From NCBI RefSeq assembly GCF_004016445.2, contig NZ_SADT02000002.1, positions 1 through 64,000 on the forward strand: 64,000 nucleotides of DNA, in the 5' to 3' direction. Within the stretch, counting starts at the first letter, position 1. Each line of letters starts with the position of its first letter. Of this stretch, positions 38,313 to 46,564 are shown one piece after another. This DNA is from Mesorhizobium sp. M2E.F.Ca.ET.219.01.1.1. GTDB taxonomy: Bacteria > Pseudomonadota > Alphaproteobacteria > Rhizobiales > Rhizobiaceae. Below the pieces are notes generated by a model. That model saw only the letters and a program-made list of their open reading frames with translations. It ran no database searches and was not told the DNA's origin. The translations under genes were made by a program, and so were the position numbers.

Positions 38313-38375
38313 ATGCCACATCTTACCTTCGATCTCGATGTGACTGGCGTGAGCATGGGTCCTGCTGGTGAATGA
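38313..38375 (+). pseudogene. Truncated DoeB-like deacylase gene, first 20 codons
   Basis: The ATG at 38313 reads PHLTFDLDVTGVSMG and stops after 20 codons. It matches the first residues of the intact deacylase at 423 and of the other fragment at 23371. The match ends at the Gly of SMGP. The DNA after it up to 38975 is unrelated, so the remainder was deleted. Confidence 0.6.
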
Positions 38376-38634
38376 GGAAGCCTCGCTTGGTCCTTTGGTT
38401 GCAGACCCAGACCGCTGAAGCACCGGAAAAACCTGCTCTCGCTGCCGGGGAAGCCCGCATGAGTGGATCGAGCGATCTGGCATGATGAGAAGTCCTGAGG
38501 ACCGGCTTTTACGTTTGGCATGAGAGAGGTGCCGCGCACTGACCAAGGTAATTCGGCAACAGTGAAGCATGTATGCGCTGTTAAATGCCATATACAAAGT
38601 TTATATGGAAAATAGTACCTATAAATGTGCAAAC

Positions 38635-38822
38635 GTTCAATTTGTCCAAGTAAAATTCGAGACATAGTTGCATAAAAGCAACGTCTAATTTATATAGCTC
38701 TGAAAGATAAACTTTGCCCTTGCGCAAATGGGAGCCATGGGTAGCTTCGCGCTGCGAAGAATGCACTGCGATGTGCGTCCGTTTCGGTCGTCGGGGCAAA
38801 GATGGTCGTCAATCGACGTTCT
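38635..38822 (+). repeat. Porin-leader-like repeat, copy A
   Basis: Two blocks are shared, in order, with 39725-39913: GTTCAATTTGT-CAAGTAA at the start, and CGATGTGCGTC...TCGTCGGGG...ATCGACGTTCTTCCCCTTTT at the end. The distance from first to second block is 134 bases here and 136 in the porin leader. The AT-rich part between them suggests a promoter. Here no porin follows; an MbcA/ParS-like gene starts 154 bases after it. Confidence 0.55.
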
Positions 38823-38975
38823 TCCCCTTTTTGTTGAGAGGCACCAGGTTGAGGCCGCGAGACGGCTGCTAGTTCGCATGCGTGCGAAAACGCAATACAT
38901 CGCAGTTCTCCAAACTTCATGTCTTCAACGCTCTTTCGGCGGCCTGTTGAGGGAATCCTATTGGGAAAGCCACCT

Positions 38976-39632
38976 ATGTCCGGACCGAGTGATCTTGCGG
39001 ATGAAAAACGCCAGAGCGAGCTTTCAAGCTTTGTCTTGAAGGAGGTGCAGCGCATTCTTGCCCAATGCGATGAGGCAAAGCAGGGCGACAAGGCTGCTGG
39101 CGCGCTTTCGGGTTCTCCTTCCGACAACTCGACCGCCGTGGTCGCCGAATTTCTTGGCAGACTCGAGGCCGAAGCAGCGCGACGGCTGGATGCTCAGGCG
39201 TGTGAGATCGCTTCGCGACCGCGGCCCGCCGATCATCCCCTTGGGCATCCGCTTCTGAAAGATCATCCCAGAGAAGGCGCCCGCATTGCTGAGTGGGCCG
39301 GTCCAGTTGCGGGGTCGACGCATCTCGAGAGACGTTTTGGAATACCGCGGTCAACGCTACATTGGTGGCAGCGGCACAATGATGTGGTTGCCTTTCGCAG
39401 AGGCTCCCGCAAGCATGTATTTCCCCTGGCTCAGTTCATCGACGGCAGGCCTATGCCCGGAATCCGGGAGGTCCTTTCCTCGATCTCCGATCCCAGACTG
39501 GCTTGGCTGTGGCTGATCAGCCCGTCGCCTCTGCTCAAGGGTCGTGTTCCTGTCGAATTGCTCAGGGAAGGCATGAACACAGAAGCTGTTGCGTCGGCCG
39601 CCCAGGCTATTTCTCTGATTGGATCTATCTGA
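38976..39632 (+). CDS. MbcA/ParS/Xre antitoxin family protein (DUF2384-like C-terminal domain)
   Basis: A 218-aa protein. The C-terminal part (DPRLAWLWLISPSPLLKGRV, PVELLREGMNTEAVASAAQA) resembles the toxin-binding domain of MbcA/ParS/Xre antitoxins. The middle has a helix-turn-helix-like HLERRFGIPRSTLHWWQRHN. The N-terminal 70 residues are charged and helical. I start it at ATG 38976 (MSGPSDLADE), with GGGAAAG upstream; 19 more codons are open before it. No RES-domain toxin gene is adjacent, so it may be an orphan or a regulator rather than an antitoxin. Confidence 0.65.
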   Translation: MSGPSDLADEKRQSELSSFVLKEVQRILAQCDEAKQGDKAAGALSGSPSDNSTAVVAEFLGRLEAEAARRLDAQACEIASRPRPADHPLGHPLLKDHPREGARIAEWAGPVAGSTHLERRFGIPRSTLHWWQRHNDVVAFRRGSRKHVFPLAQFIDGRPMPGIREVLSSISDPRLAWLWLISPSPLLKGRVPVELLREGMNTEAVASAAQAISLIGSI

Positions 39633-39948
39633 CGATTCGTCGGCGTCGTTGGCTGTTCGCGCACGCTCGATGTGGCCGCAAGCAGTGAATGTGCCAATTG
39701 TGCGGTTTGTACAAATGTATAGTTGTTCAATTTGTGCAAGTAATAACGGCTATTTAGTGATAAAAATACAACTAATACTGGTACATATTGCAGTGGAACG
39801 GAATTTGAACTTGCGCTATTCCGCCCGGTGAATAGCGTTCGAACCGGGAAGGATGCATCGCGATGCGCATCTTTTTCGATCGTGGGGATAGGGAACGGTT
39901 CGTCTATCGACGTCCTCGCCCTTTTCAAATCATTCAAGGAGATCAAGT
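39633..39948 (+). promoter_or_regulatory. Porin leader and promoter region
   Basis: A 316-base AT-rich leader before the porin. It contains the duplicated leader blocks (see 39725-39913), an upstream ORF (39863-39952) and AAGGAG (39936-39941) as the porin ribosome-binding site. Porin genes in rhizobia are strongly expressed; a long conserved leader suggests post-transcriptional control, but no terminator-like hairpin is obvious. Confidence 0.5.
39725..39913 (+). repeat. Porin-leader-like repeat, copy B
   Basis: Partner of 38635-38822: GTTCAATTTGTGCAAGTAA at the start and CGATGCGCATC...TCGTGGGG...ATCGACGTCCTCGCCCTTTT at the end, with matching spacing. It ends 35 bases before the porin start. 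Confidence 0.55.
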
Positions 39949-39952
39949 ATGA
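39863..39952 (+). CDS. Possible upstream ORF coupled to the porin start
   Basis: A 29-codon frame beginning MRIFFDRGDRERF and ending GDQV. Its TGA stop overlaps the porin ATG as ATGA, an arrangement that can couple translation. No separate ribosome-binding site is evident. The related leader copy at 38635 has a two-base length difference inside the matching region, so the peptide sequence is not conserved between copies. It may be chance or a regulatory leader peptide. Confidence 0.3.
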   Translation: MRIFFDRGDRERFVYRRPRPFQIIQGDQV

Positions 39953-41100
39953 ACATCAAGAGCCTACTTCTCGGCTCCGCTGCGGCCCTGATCGCAGTTT
40001 CCGGTGCGCGCGCCGCCGACGCCGTCGTCGTCGCCGAGCCGGAACCGGCTGAATACGTCAAGATCTGCGACGTCTACGGCGCTGGCTACTTCTACATCCC
40101 CGGCACCGAAACCTGCCTGCGCATTGGCGGCTATGTCCGTTACGACATCAGCGCTGGCGATGTCGGCAGCTTCGATGGCGCACGTTCGACAGACGTTCTC
40201 AACGGCAAGGACCAGGGCACCTGGCACAAGAACGCCCGCTTCGCGCTGAAGACCTGGACCGGCCAGGAAACTGAGCTCGGCACGTTGAAGACCTACACCC
40301 AGACGAAATTCAACTTCGGCAACAGCGCCTACTACGCTGGCGAAGACGGCAATCAGGCCCACAACAAGGGCGTTACGATGGATTTTGCCTGGATCCAGCT
40401 TGGTGGGCTCCGGGTCGGTTTGGATGATTCGGCCTTTGACTCGTTCATCGGCTATGCCGGCAACGTTCTCAACGACACCATCGTTCCTTATGGTGATTTC
40501 TCCACGAACCTCATCCAGTACAACTTTGATGCCGGCAACGGCTTCTCGGCCGTGATCTCGCTCGAAGAAGGTTCGGTCGACGTCAATAATGTCTTCTACG
40601 TGGGCACGATCGACAGCTATGTTCCGCATGTCGTCGGCGGTGTGAAGTACACGCAGGGCTGGGGTGCCATCGCCGGCGTCGTCGCCTATGACAGCAACTA
40701 CGAAGAATGGGCCGGCAAGGTTCGAGCTGACTTCAACGTGACCAGCGAGCTGTCGCTGTTCGCCATGTTCGGCTACGGCACCGACAAGAATTCGCTCGAT
40801 TTCGCAAGCGGTCGCGACTTCTACAAGCAGTGGGGCGGTCACTGGGCCTGGTGGGCCGGCGGTACCTACAAGTTCAATCCCAAGACGTCGTTCAACCTGC
40901 AGGTTTCGGGTGACCAGGACAAGAACTATGGCGTGGCGGCTAACGTCGCTTACGACGTCGTCCCCGGTCTCACGGTCACCGCGGAAGTTGACTACGATCA
41001 CTACGGTCACTTCAACGACGGCACGCCGTTCGGCAACTGGACCGCTGCCGACAAGAAGAACAGCATCGGCGGCCTCCTCCGCTTCCAGCGCTCGTTCTGA
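39949..41100 (+). CDS. RopA-like outer membrane porin
   Basis: A 383-aa porin of the alphaproteobacterial porin_2 (RopA/Omp2) family. A signal peptide (MNIKSLLLGSAAALIAVSGA, cut after ARA) leads to the family opening CDVYGAGYFYIPGTETCLRI, GGYVRYDI. Alternating beta strands follow, and the end LLRFQRSF is the usual C-terminal Phe signal for outer-membrane insertion. It forms general diffusion channels in the outer membrane. It has an AAGGAG site, a long leader and a strong terminator about 140 bases downstream. Lower-GC codon choice and a strong ribosome-binding site suit high expression. Confidence 0.93.
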   Translation: MNIKSLLLGSAAALIAVSGARAADAVVVAEPEPAEYVKICDVYGAGYFYIPGTETCLRIGGYVRYDISAGDVGSFDGARSTDVLNGKDQGTWHKNARFALKTWTGQETELGTLKTYTQTKFNFGNSAYYAGEDGNQAHNKGVTMDFAWIQLGGLRVGLDDSAFDSFIGYAGNVLNDTIVPYGDFSTNLIQYNFDAGNGFSAVISLEEGSVDVNNVFYVGTIDSYVPHVVGGVKYTQGWGAIAGVVAYDSNYEEWAGKVRADFNVTSELSLFAMFGYGTDKNSLDFASGRDFYKQWGGHWAWWAGGTYKFNPKTSFNLQVSGDQDKNYGVAANVAYDVVPGLTVTAEVDYDHYGHFNDGTPFGNWTAADKKNSIGGLLRFQRSF

Positions 41101-41243
41101 GGATTGAAGGGCCGTTCGCCGCGTTCGAAGCGGTAACTGCGAGCCTTCAATTTGTGGCTGAACCATTGTGGTGAGGCTTGAAGAAATTGTCGGGGAAGTG
41201 CTTGATCACGGACCTCCAATCCGAGCATTTCGTCGATGAGAAG

Positions 41244-41273
41244 GGGCGCCCTGTTCCCGGGCGCCCTTTTTTT
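41244..41273 (+). terminator. Rho-independent terminator after the porin
   Basis: GGGCGCCC-TGTTCCC-GGGCGCCC forms a perfect 8-bp stem with a 7-base loop, followed at once by seven T. It is the strongest terminator in the window and closes the porin transcript. Confidence 0.9.
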
Positions 41274-41887
41274 GCGGGTCGTCATCAGACTCGCGTGAGC
41301 GAGACAGATCGGCAGCATCCGGCCGCAAGCCGGTAGCGCATCGCATTGATCACCTCACCCTCGAGCGGACGGCTCAACGCTCAGATCAGTTCCCATGCCT
41401 GGTCCGTCAGATTTGGACGAGTGGCACTGGTTTTCTCGGCGATCTTTGCCATCTGGCCGAGCTTGCGACCTCATAAACCACCGCGCCGAAGGGACATTTG
41501 CAACTAGCCGGCATAGGGGCGCCCGCGCGCCTTGTGGCGCGCGCCGGGTGCTCGTGAACCGAGCCCGCTTGTCTTCGGCAAGCTCAGGCGGTCTCGGCCC
41601 TGCGGCTTCGCCCCCTGGCGAGAGGCAGCCTTTCGGCTGCTGACGGTCGCCGGCCTCTCGGCCGGCGTGGTTTTTTGTGCTGGCCTTCCCCGGTGGCGCG
41701 GGGTGGGCGGCACTCCCTTCTAGGCCCGCCGCGGCATCCCGCAACCCTTCGCTTGCCGCTCCGGGTCCTCCTCTTCGTTCCGGTCCTTCGGATGCGGTTC
41801 GCCTTTGACGTCGGGCCTTTCCGGTCGCTTTCGCCGCCCACCCCGCTTCCGGGGAGGGCGCGGAATTGAAGAGCGGAGGACCAGACG
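41274..41887. other. GC-rich intergenic region before the antirestriction gene
   Basis: About 600 bases with open frames on every strand but no recognisable protein. It contains a hairpin with a T-run at 41649-41676 and GC-rich repeats of the sort common upstream of rhizobial ardC operons. GAGCGGAGGA before 41888 supplies a ribosome-binding site. Confidence 0.45.
41649..41676 (+). terminator. Hairpin with T-run upstream of ardC (possible terminator or attenuator)
   Basis: GCCGGCC-TCTC-GGCCGGC is a perfect 7-bp stem, followed by GTGG and six T. It lies 210 bases before ardC, with no gene ending nearby, so it may act within the ardC leader. Confidence 0.55.
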
Positions 41888-42850
41888 ATGCGTGCAAACA
41901 GCAAGCGTTCCGGCAGCCGAAAGGCTGGCGCGGGCAGCGGCGGGCGCACGGGTGCCAGCCTTTATCAGGAAATCACCGACCGCATCATCGCCGAACTGGA
42001 GCGCGGCACCGTGCCATGGGTCAAGCCATGGGGCAGCGCAAAGGCCGGCCTCGGCCTGCCGAAGAACGCGGCCAGCGGGCGCGCCTATTCCGGCATCAAT
42101 ATCCTGATCCTTTGGGGCGCGGTCATCGAGCGCGGTTTCTGTAGCCAGAACTGGCTCACCTTCCGCCAGGCGCTTGCGCTTGGCGGCAATGTCAGGAAGG
42201 GCGAACACGGCACCACCATCGTCCATGCCGACCGCTTTGTTCCCAAGGACGAGAAGGAACGCGCCAAGGCCGATGGTGACGAGCCGCAGGCGGTGCCTTA
42301 TCTGAAGCGCTTCACCGTCTTCAATGTCGCGCAGTGCGACAACCTGCCCGACCACCTCTATGCCGCCGCCCAACCGCTGCCAGAACGCGAGATGATCCCG
42401 CAGGCCGAGGCGCTGATTCATGCAACCGGCGCTGACTTTCGCATCGGCTGCGATCGCGCTTTCTACATGCCGGGCAGCGACTTCATTCAGGTGCCGCCGC
42501 AGCCCGCTTTCTTCCACCAGATCGACTATTACCGCAGCTGCTTCCACGAGCTTGGCCACTGGACCGGACACCCGACGCGGCTTGCGCGCGATCTTTCCGG
42601 TTCGTTCGGCTGCAAGGCCTATGCGCGCGAGGAACTGGTCGCCGAAATCGCCGCCGCCTTTGTCTGTACCACGCTCGGCATCGAGCCGACCGTGCGCCAT
42701 GCCGACTACATCGGCTCATGGCTGACGGTGCTGCGCGAGGACAACCGCGCCATCTTCCGCGCCGCCAGCTACGCCTCGAAAGCCGCCGATTTCCTGCTCG
42801 GCGCTAACGCCGATGCCCAAGGCAGCGATCAGCAGGAGATCGCGGCATGA
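41888..42850 (+). CDS. ArdC-like antirestriction protein (ssDNA-binding domain plus zincin-like domain)
   Basis: A 320-aa protein of the ArdC family. The N-terminal DUF1738 ssDNA-binding domain has LYQEITDRIIAELERGTVPW, KPWG, GRAYSGINILILW and VRKGEHGTTIV. The C-terminal zincin-like metallopeptidase domain has HELGHWTGH (about residue 220) and the distal YAREELVAEIAAAF. Such proteins protect incoming single-stranded DNA of conjugative elements from host restriction. It heads a plus-strand block of ICE genes and overlaps the next small gene by four bases. Confidence 0.9.
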   Translation: MRANSKRSGSRKAGAGSGGRTGASLYQEITDRIIAELERGTVPWVKPWGSAKAGLGLPKNAASGRAYSGINILILWGAVIERGFCSQNWLTFRQALALGGNVRKGEHGTTIVHADRFVPKDEKERAKADGDEPQAVPYLKRFTVFNVAQCDNLPDHLYAAAQPLPEREMIPQAEALIHATGADFRIGCDRAFYMPGSDFIQVPPQPAFFHQIDYYRSCFHELGHWTGHPTRLARDLSGSFGCKAYAREELVAEIAAAFVCTTLGIEPTVRHADYIGSWLTVLREDNRAIFRAASYASKAADFLLGANADAQGSDQQEIAA

Positions 42851-43049
42851 GTGCGCGCAATCCCCAAACGCTGCCGACCGAGACGACGCCGGAAGGCGAC
42901 GAGACCCTCATTCCGGTGAGCGGCCCGTCAACACGCGCGACCGATTTTGCCTTCTCACGAACGCGCCGATGCGCCCGCGCGCGGAGCAGAAATCACCCGA
43001 TCTCGGCCTCTTGGACGAGTGCATACGCAACCAAACCGACCTGTTCTGA
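42847..43049 (+). pseudogene. Small conserved rhizobial ICE protein, single-base frameshift
   Basis: The ATG at 42847 overlaps the ardC stop (ATGA) and reads NPQTLPTETTPEGDETLIP. One base appears missing near 42915. In the next frame it continues ERPVNTRDRFCLLTNAPMRP, RAEQKSPDLGLLDECIRNQ and TDLF to a stop at 43049, just before the next ribosome-binding site. The joined product would be about 67 residues. The function is unknown; short proteins of this kind often follow ardC in rhizobial elements. Whether the shift is biological or a base-calling error cannot be decided. Confidence 0.5.
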
Positions 43050-43063
43050 CAAGGAACTTTGCC

Positions 43064-43483
43064 ATGATCCTGATCACCGACGACCTTTGCGCCCAACTGC
43101 TCGCCAATGGCGCGGCCGACAAGGAAAACGACCATGTTCCGGTGCTGAAACTGTTCGATCCGACCGGGCCGGCGACCTGGCTTCTGACCGAACTCGATAT
43201 GGACGGCGACACACTGTTCGGGCTTTGCGACCTCGGATTCGGCTTTCCGGAACTCGGCAACGTCAGCCTTGCCGAACTTGAAAGCGTCAAGGGCCGGCTT
43301 GGGCTCGGCATCGAGCGCGACCTCTATTTTCAGGGGCGGTTTCCGCTCTCTGTCTATGCCGAAGCCGCGCGCCACGCCGGCCACATCACCGAGGAGGAGC
43401 GTCTGCTGCAACAGGCAGCAGACGGGCTTGCAAAACCCCATTCCGAGCTTCCGCCGGATACGGCGGAACAGACGCGCCGCTAG
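43064..43483 (+). CDS. DUF2958 domain-containing protein
   Basis: A 139-aa acidic cytoplasmic protein. The start (MILITDDLCAQLLANG) and VPVLKLFDPTGPATWLLTEL, DGDTLFGLCDLGFGFPELG, RDLYFQGRFPLSVYAEAARH are the DUF2958 family. The ATG at 43064 has AAGGAA upstream; an earlier start in this frame overlaps the preceding gene. It is found next to ardC and ParB-like genes on plasmids and ICEs; its molecular role is unknown. Confidence 0.88.
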   Translation: MILITDDLCAQLLANGAADKENDHVPVLKLFDPTGPATWLLTELDMDGDTLFGLCDLGFGFPELGNVSLAELESVKGRLGLGIERDLYFQGRFPLSVYAEAARHAGHITEEERLLQQAADGLAKPHSELPPDTAEQTRR

Positions 43484-43562
43484 GTGCGAAAACCGTCCCG
43501 CCCGCGCCGGCCTCGTGGCCTTTGCGGCGGGGAAACCTCAACCAAACCGAAGGAGACAAATC

Positions 43563-45293
43563 ATGCAGCTTGCCCATATCCCAATTGATCGGTTGAACAT
43601 TTCCGCACTCAACATGCGCCACGGCAAACGCGCGCCGGATATCTCCGATATCCTGCCGTCCGTTCGCGCGCGCGGCGTCCTCGTGCCGCTTCTGGTGCGG
43701 CCCAACGGTTCGCCCGAAACCTTCGAGATCGTCGCCGGACGGCGACGCTATTTCGCCGCCAAATCGCTCGCCGACGAGCGCGGCGAAAGCGATGCCTTGC
43801 CCTGCGCCATCATGGAGGATGGCGACGACGCCGATGCGCTCGAAGCCTCGCTCATCGAAAACATCGCCCGCCTCGATCCCGACGAAGTCTCGCAATGGGA
43901 AACCTTCTCCCGTCTGATCCGCGAAGGCCGCGCCATTGCCGACATCGCAGCCACCTTCGGCCTCACCGAGCTTCAGGTGAAACGCGTTCTGGCGCTCGGC
44001 GAGCTTCTGCCCAAAATTCGCGAAGCCTACCGCCGCGAGGAAATTGACGCCGAGACGGCGCGCTATCTCACCATGGCGTCCAAAGCGCAGCAGAAGGACT
44101 GGCTGGCGCTTTATGCCGATCCCGAACAATACGCGCCGCGCGGCTTCCAGTTGAAGCAATGGCTGTTCGGCGGCCAGTCGATCTCCACCAAGGTGGCGCT
44201 GTTCGCCATAGAGGACTATCCCGGCCTCATCGTCTCCGACCTGTTCGGCGAGGACAGCTATTTTGCCGATGCCGACCTGTTCTGGCTAAAGCAGAACGAG
44301 GCGATTGCCGCCCGACGCGACGCCTATCTTGAGGCCGGATGGGCGCAAGTGAACGTGCTCGAACCCGGCCAGTATTTCCACTCATGGGACCACGAAAAGA
44401 CGCCGAAGAAAAAGGGCGGCAAGGTCGTCATTACCGTCTCGCATCGCGGCGAGGTCGAGTGTCACGAGGGCTGGCTGTCGCGCAAGGAAGCGCGCCGCGC
44501 CCGCGCCAATGAAGGGGGCGGCGAGCAGGAAGAACAGGTCGCAAAGCCGTCACGACCTGAACTCACCGGACCGATGCAGAACTATGTCGACCTGCACCGT
44601 CATGCCGCCGTGCGCACCGCGTTGCTCGACCATCCCGCCATTGCCCTGCGCCTCATGGTGGCGCATGCGATTGCCGGTTCAAGCCTGTGGCAGGTGCGCT
44701 GCGAGCCGCAGCGCGCCGCCAACGAGACGGTCGGCGCCAGCGTGGCGGCCTGCAAGGCCGAAGCCGCCTTTGCCGAAAAGCGGCGCGAGGTTTTGGCGCT
44801 GCTCGGGCAACCGGACGAGGACGGCGCGGTCGCAGGCGGCAATGGCGACGCCTTCGCCCTCGCCAGCGTCTTAGCAAAGCTGGTGGCGCTCTCCGACGAC
44901 GATGTCTTGCGCGTTCTCGCCATCGTCATGGCCGAGACGCTCGAAGCCGGCAGCGCCGTCATCGAGGCGCTCGGCAATCATCTGAATGTCGACATGTCCG
45001 CTTGCTGGCAGGCCGACGACGCGTTTTTCGAGTTGTTGCGCGACAGGGAAATCGCCAATCTGATGCTCGCCGATATCGGCGGCAAGCCTGTCGCCGACGG
45101 CAATGTTTCGGAGAAGGTGAAGACGCAAAAGAAGATCATCCGCGACTTTCTCGCGGGCGAGAACGGCAGGGAAAAAGTCGACGCCTGGCTGCCGCGCTGG
45201 ATGAAATTCCCTGCCCAAAGCTACACCAATCGCGGCGGCTTCCGCACCGCCGACCAGTGGGCCAAGGTACGGCACCTGTTCGTGTCGGAATAA
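43563..45293 (+). CDS. ParB/RepB/Spo0J family protein (ICE/plasmid type, long form)
   Basis: A 576-aa protein. The N-terminal ParB/sulfiredoxin-like domain (IPIDRLNISALNMRHGKRAP, LVPLLVRPNG, FEIVAGRRRYFAAKSL, SLIENIARLDPDEVSQWETF) leads to a helix-turn-helix (IADIAATFGLTELQVKRVLA). The long C-terminal part, rich in Ala, Glu and Asp, is typical of ICE-borne ParB-like proteins and ends AQSYTNRGGFRTADQWAKVR. The ATG at 43563 has AAGGAGA upstream. No ParA partner is next to it, so it may regulate transcription or stabilise the element rather than act in classical partition. Confidence 0.87.
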   Translation: MQLAHIPIDRLNISALNMRHGKRAPDISDILPSVRARGVLVPLLVRPNGSPETFEIVAGRRRYFAAKSLADERGESDALPCAIMEDGDDADALEASLIENIARLDPDEVSQWETFSRLIREGRAIADIAATFGLTELQVKRVLALGELLPKIREAYRREEIDAETARYLTMASKAQQKDWLALYADPEQYAPRGFQLKQWLFGGQSISTKVALFAIEDYPGLIVSDLFGEDSYFADADLFWLKQNEAIAARRDAYLEAGWAQVNVLEPGQYFHSWDHEKTPKKKGGKVVITVSHRGEVECHEGWLSRKEARRARANEGGGEQEEQVAKPSRPELTGPMQNYVDLHRHAAVRTALLDHPAIALRLMVAHAIAGSSLWQVRCEPQRAANETVGASVAACKAEAAFAEKRREVLALLGQPDEDGAVAGGNGDAFALASVLAKLVALSDDDVLRVLAIVMAETLEAGSAVIEALGNHLNVDMSACWQADDAFFELLRDREIANLMLADIGGKPVADGNVSEKVKTQKKIIRDFLAGENGREKVDAWLPRWMKFPAQSYTNRGGFRTADQWAKVRHLFVSE

Positions 45294-45828
45294 TCGACCA
45301 AGCCCCAGGCGGCGGCACTTCGAGAGCCGCCGCTTGGGGCACCTTCTCGGGCGGTACCGGCCGCACTTTTGGGACTTTTCGGTGCGCACCGTACGCGCAA
45401 TCTCGACGTCAGTTCGATGCATCTCGCCAGCCCTGCGCCACGTGGGAATGCTCGCAGAGGCGCATCTCGGATAAGCACGTCCCCGCTGGCTGCGGTGTCT
45501 GAAGCCGTGCCAAGCTCGGTACCCGCCGCGCCGCCTGCTTGCCGTGTCAGCCGATCGCGCAACTGTCTCCCAAGCGTGTTTTAGGACCATTTCCCTGCGG
45601 CTGGCTTGTCGACCTATGGGCGATCCGGCCCGCCCGAAACCCTCGGCCGGCGGCTTTTTTCCCCGCCGCCTGCGGCGGCTCCTCGCGCCGCTTCGCTTCA
45701 AAAAAGCCGCCCGCTCGGGTCCTTCGCTGCCGCTGCGGCCCTATCGGGTTCAGGCGGGCCGGATGCGCCCATCACGGTCCGCCATCGCAGGGGAATGGTC
45801 CCCGGCGACAGCAAAACAGGAGACCAAC
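45294..45828. other. Intergenic region between the ParB-like and DUF736 genes
   Basis: Half a kilobase of GC-rich DNA with no recognisable gene. It holds a long inverted repeat (45649-45711). CAGGAG lies about 10 bases before the DUF736 ATG. Confidence 0.5.
45649..45711. terminator. Long inverted repeat with T/A tracts, possible bidirectional terminator
   Basis: GGCGGCTTTTTT (45649-45660) and AAAAAAGCCGCC (45700-45711) are perfect 12-base inverted repeats. A smaller hairpin GCCGCC-TGC-GGCGGC (45665-45679) lies inside. Either strand ends a GC arm with a T or A tract, so it could stop transcription, or act as a recombination or replication structure. Confidence 0.55.
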
Positions 45829-46152
45829 ATGACCGCGATCGGATACGTCACCAAGCAGGACAATGGCGGCTACAAGGGCCAGCTCAAGACGCTCAGCGTC
45901 CGCGCCGACATCGACATCGTGCCCAACCAGGCCAAGAGCGCCGACACCCATCCCGACTTCCGGGTGCTGACCCAAGGCGTCGAAGTCGGCGCCGGCTGGA
46001 TCCGCATCGGCGAGGCTTCCGGCAAGGACTATGTGAGCCTCTCCATCGCCGCCCCGGAGTTCGGCCCGCGCAAGCTCTACGCCAATCTCGGCCGCGCCGC
46101 CGGCCAGGACGATGACGACACCTACGCCATTATCTGGAATCCCGTCGACTGA
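45829..46152 (+). CDS. DUF736 family protein
   Basis: A 107-aa protein. MTAIGYVTKQDNGGYKGQLK, VRADIDIVPN, HPDFRVLTQGVEVGAGWIRI and LSIAAPEFGPRKLYANLGRA match the DUF736 family, common on rhizobial plasmids and ICEs near transfer genes. The ATG at 45829 is supported by CAGGAG and by where homology begins. The role is unknown; a cytoplasmic beta-rich fold is likely. Confidence 0.9.
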   Translation: MTAIGYVTKQDNGGYKGQLKTLSVRADIDIVPNQAKSADTHPDFRVLTQGVEVGAGWIRIGEASGKDYVSLSIAAPEFGPRKLYANLGRAAGQDDDDTYAIIWNPVD

Positions 46153-46303
46153 ACGGCGGACACTGGAGCCTCGCGCCGCAGCCGGCGCGGGGCTCACCTC
46201 AAAAAAAGCGGCGAAAACTCGCCCCCGACTCTTCGCCCGTCCCCGACGCGATCCCGCTCGCCCATCCTCGCCGTCGCTTCTCCTTGAAGACACGAGGATC
46301 ATC

Positions 46304-46564
46304 ATGGACGACGAAAACGAACGCGCCGCCCGCGCCAAGAAGGGCAGCCCGTTTCTGAACACAGCGCAAGCCGCCTTCTATATCGGGCTCTCCCAACGCA
46401 CGCTCGAAAAGATGCGGCTCAAGGGCGGCGGCCCGAAATTCCGCAAGCACGGCCGCTATGTCCGCTATCACATCGACGAGCTCGACGAATGGTCGAAAGG
46501 CCATCCCCAGGACGCTACTTCCGAGCACGGTTCCGCGCCGTCCGACGAGGGAGGCCAGTCGTGA
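46304..46564 (+). CDS. rdfS: AlpA/MerR-like helix-turn-helix protein, likely ICE excisionase (RdfS-like)
   Basis: An 86-aa protein with a winged helix-turn-helix of the DNA-binding excisionase type: FLNTAQAAFYIGLSQRTLEK, MRLKGGGPKFRKHGRYVRYH, then DELDEWSKGHPQ. Size, domain and neighbours (traF, a transglycosylase and a MobP relaxase directly downstream) match RdfS, the recombination directionality factor of mesorhizobial symbiosis ICEs. It would bias the tyrosine integrase toward excision. Its TGA overlaps the GTG start of traF. The symbol rests on synteny plus fold; a transcriptional regulator role is the alternative. Confidence 0.7.
   Translation: MDDENERAARAKKGSPFLNTAQAAFYIGLSQRTLEKMRLKGGGPKFRKHGRYVRYHIDELDEWSKGHPQDATSEHGSAPSDEGGQS

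Noticed and set aside
39964-41166. 400-codon minus-strand frame opposite the porin
   Set aside because: Val/Asp/Ala-rich shadow of the porin gene. The porin has a signal peptide, a ribosome-binding site and a terminator on the plus strand.
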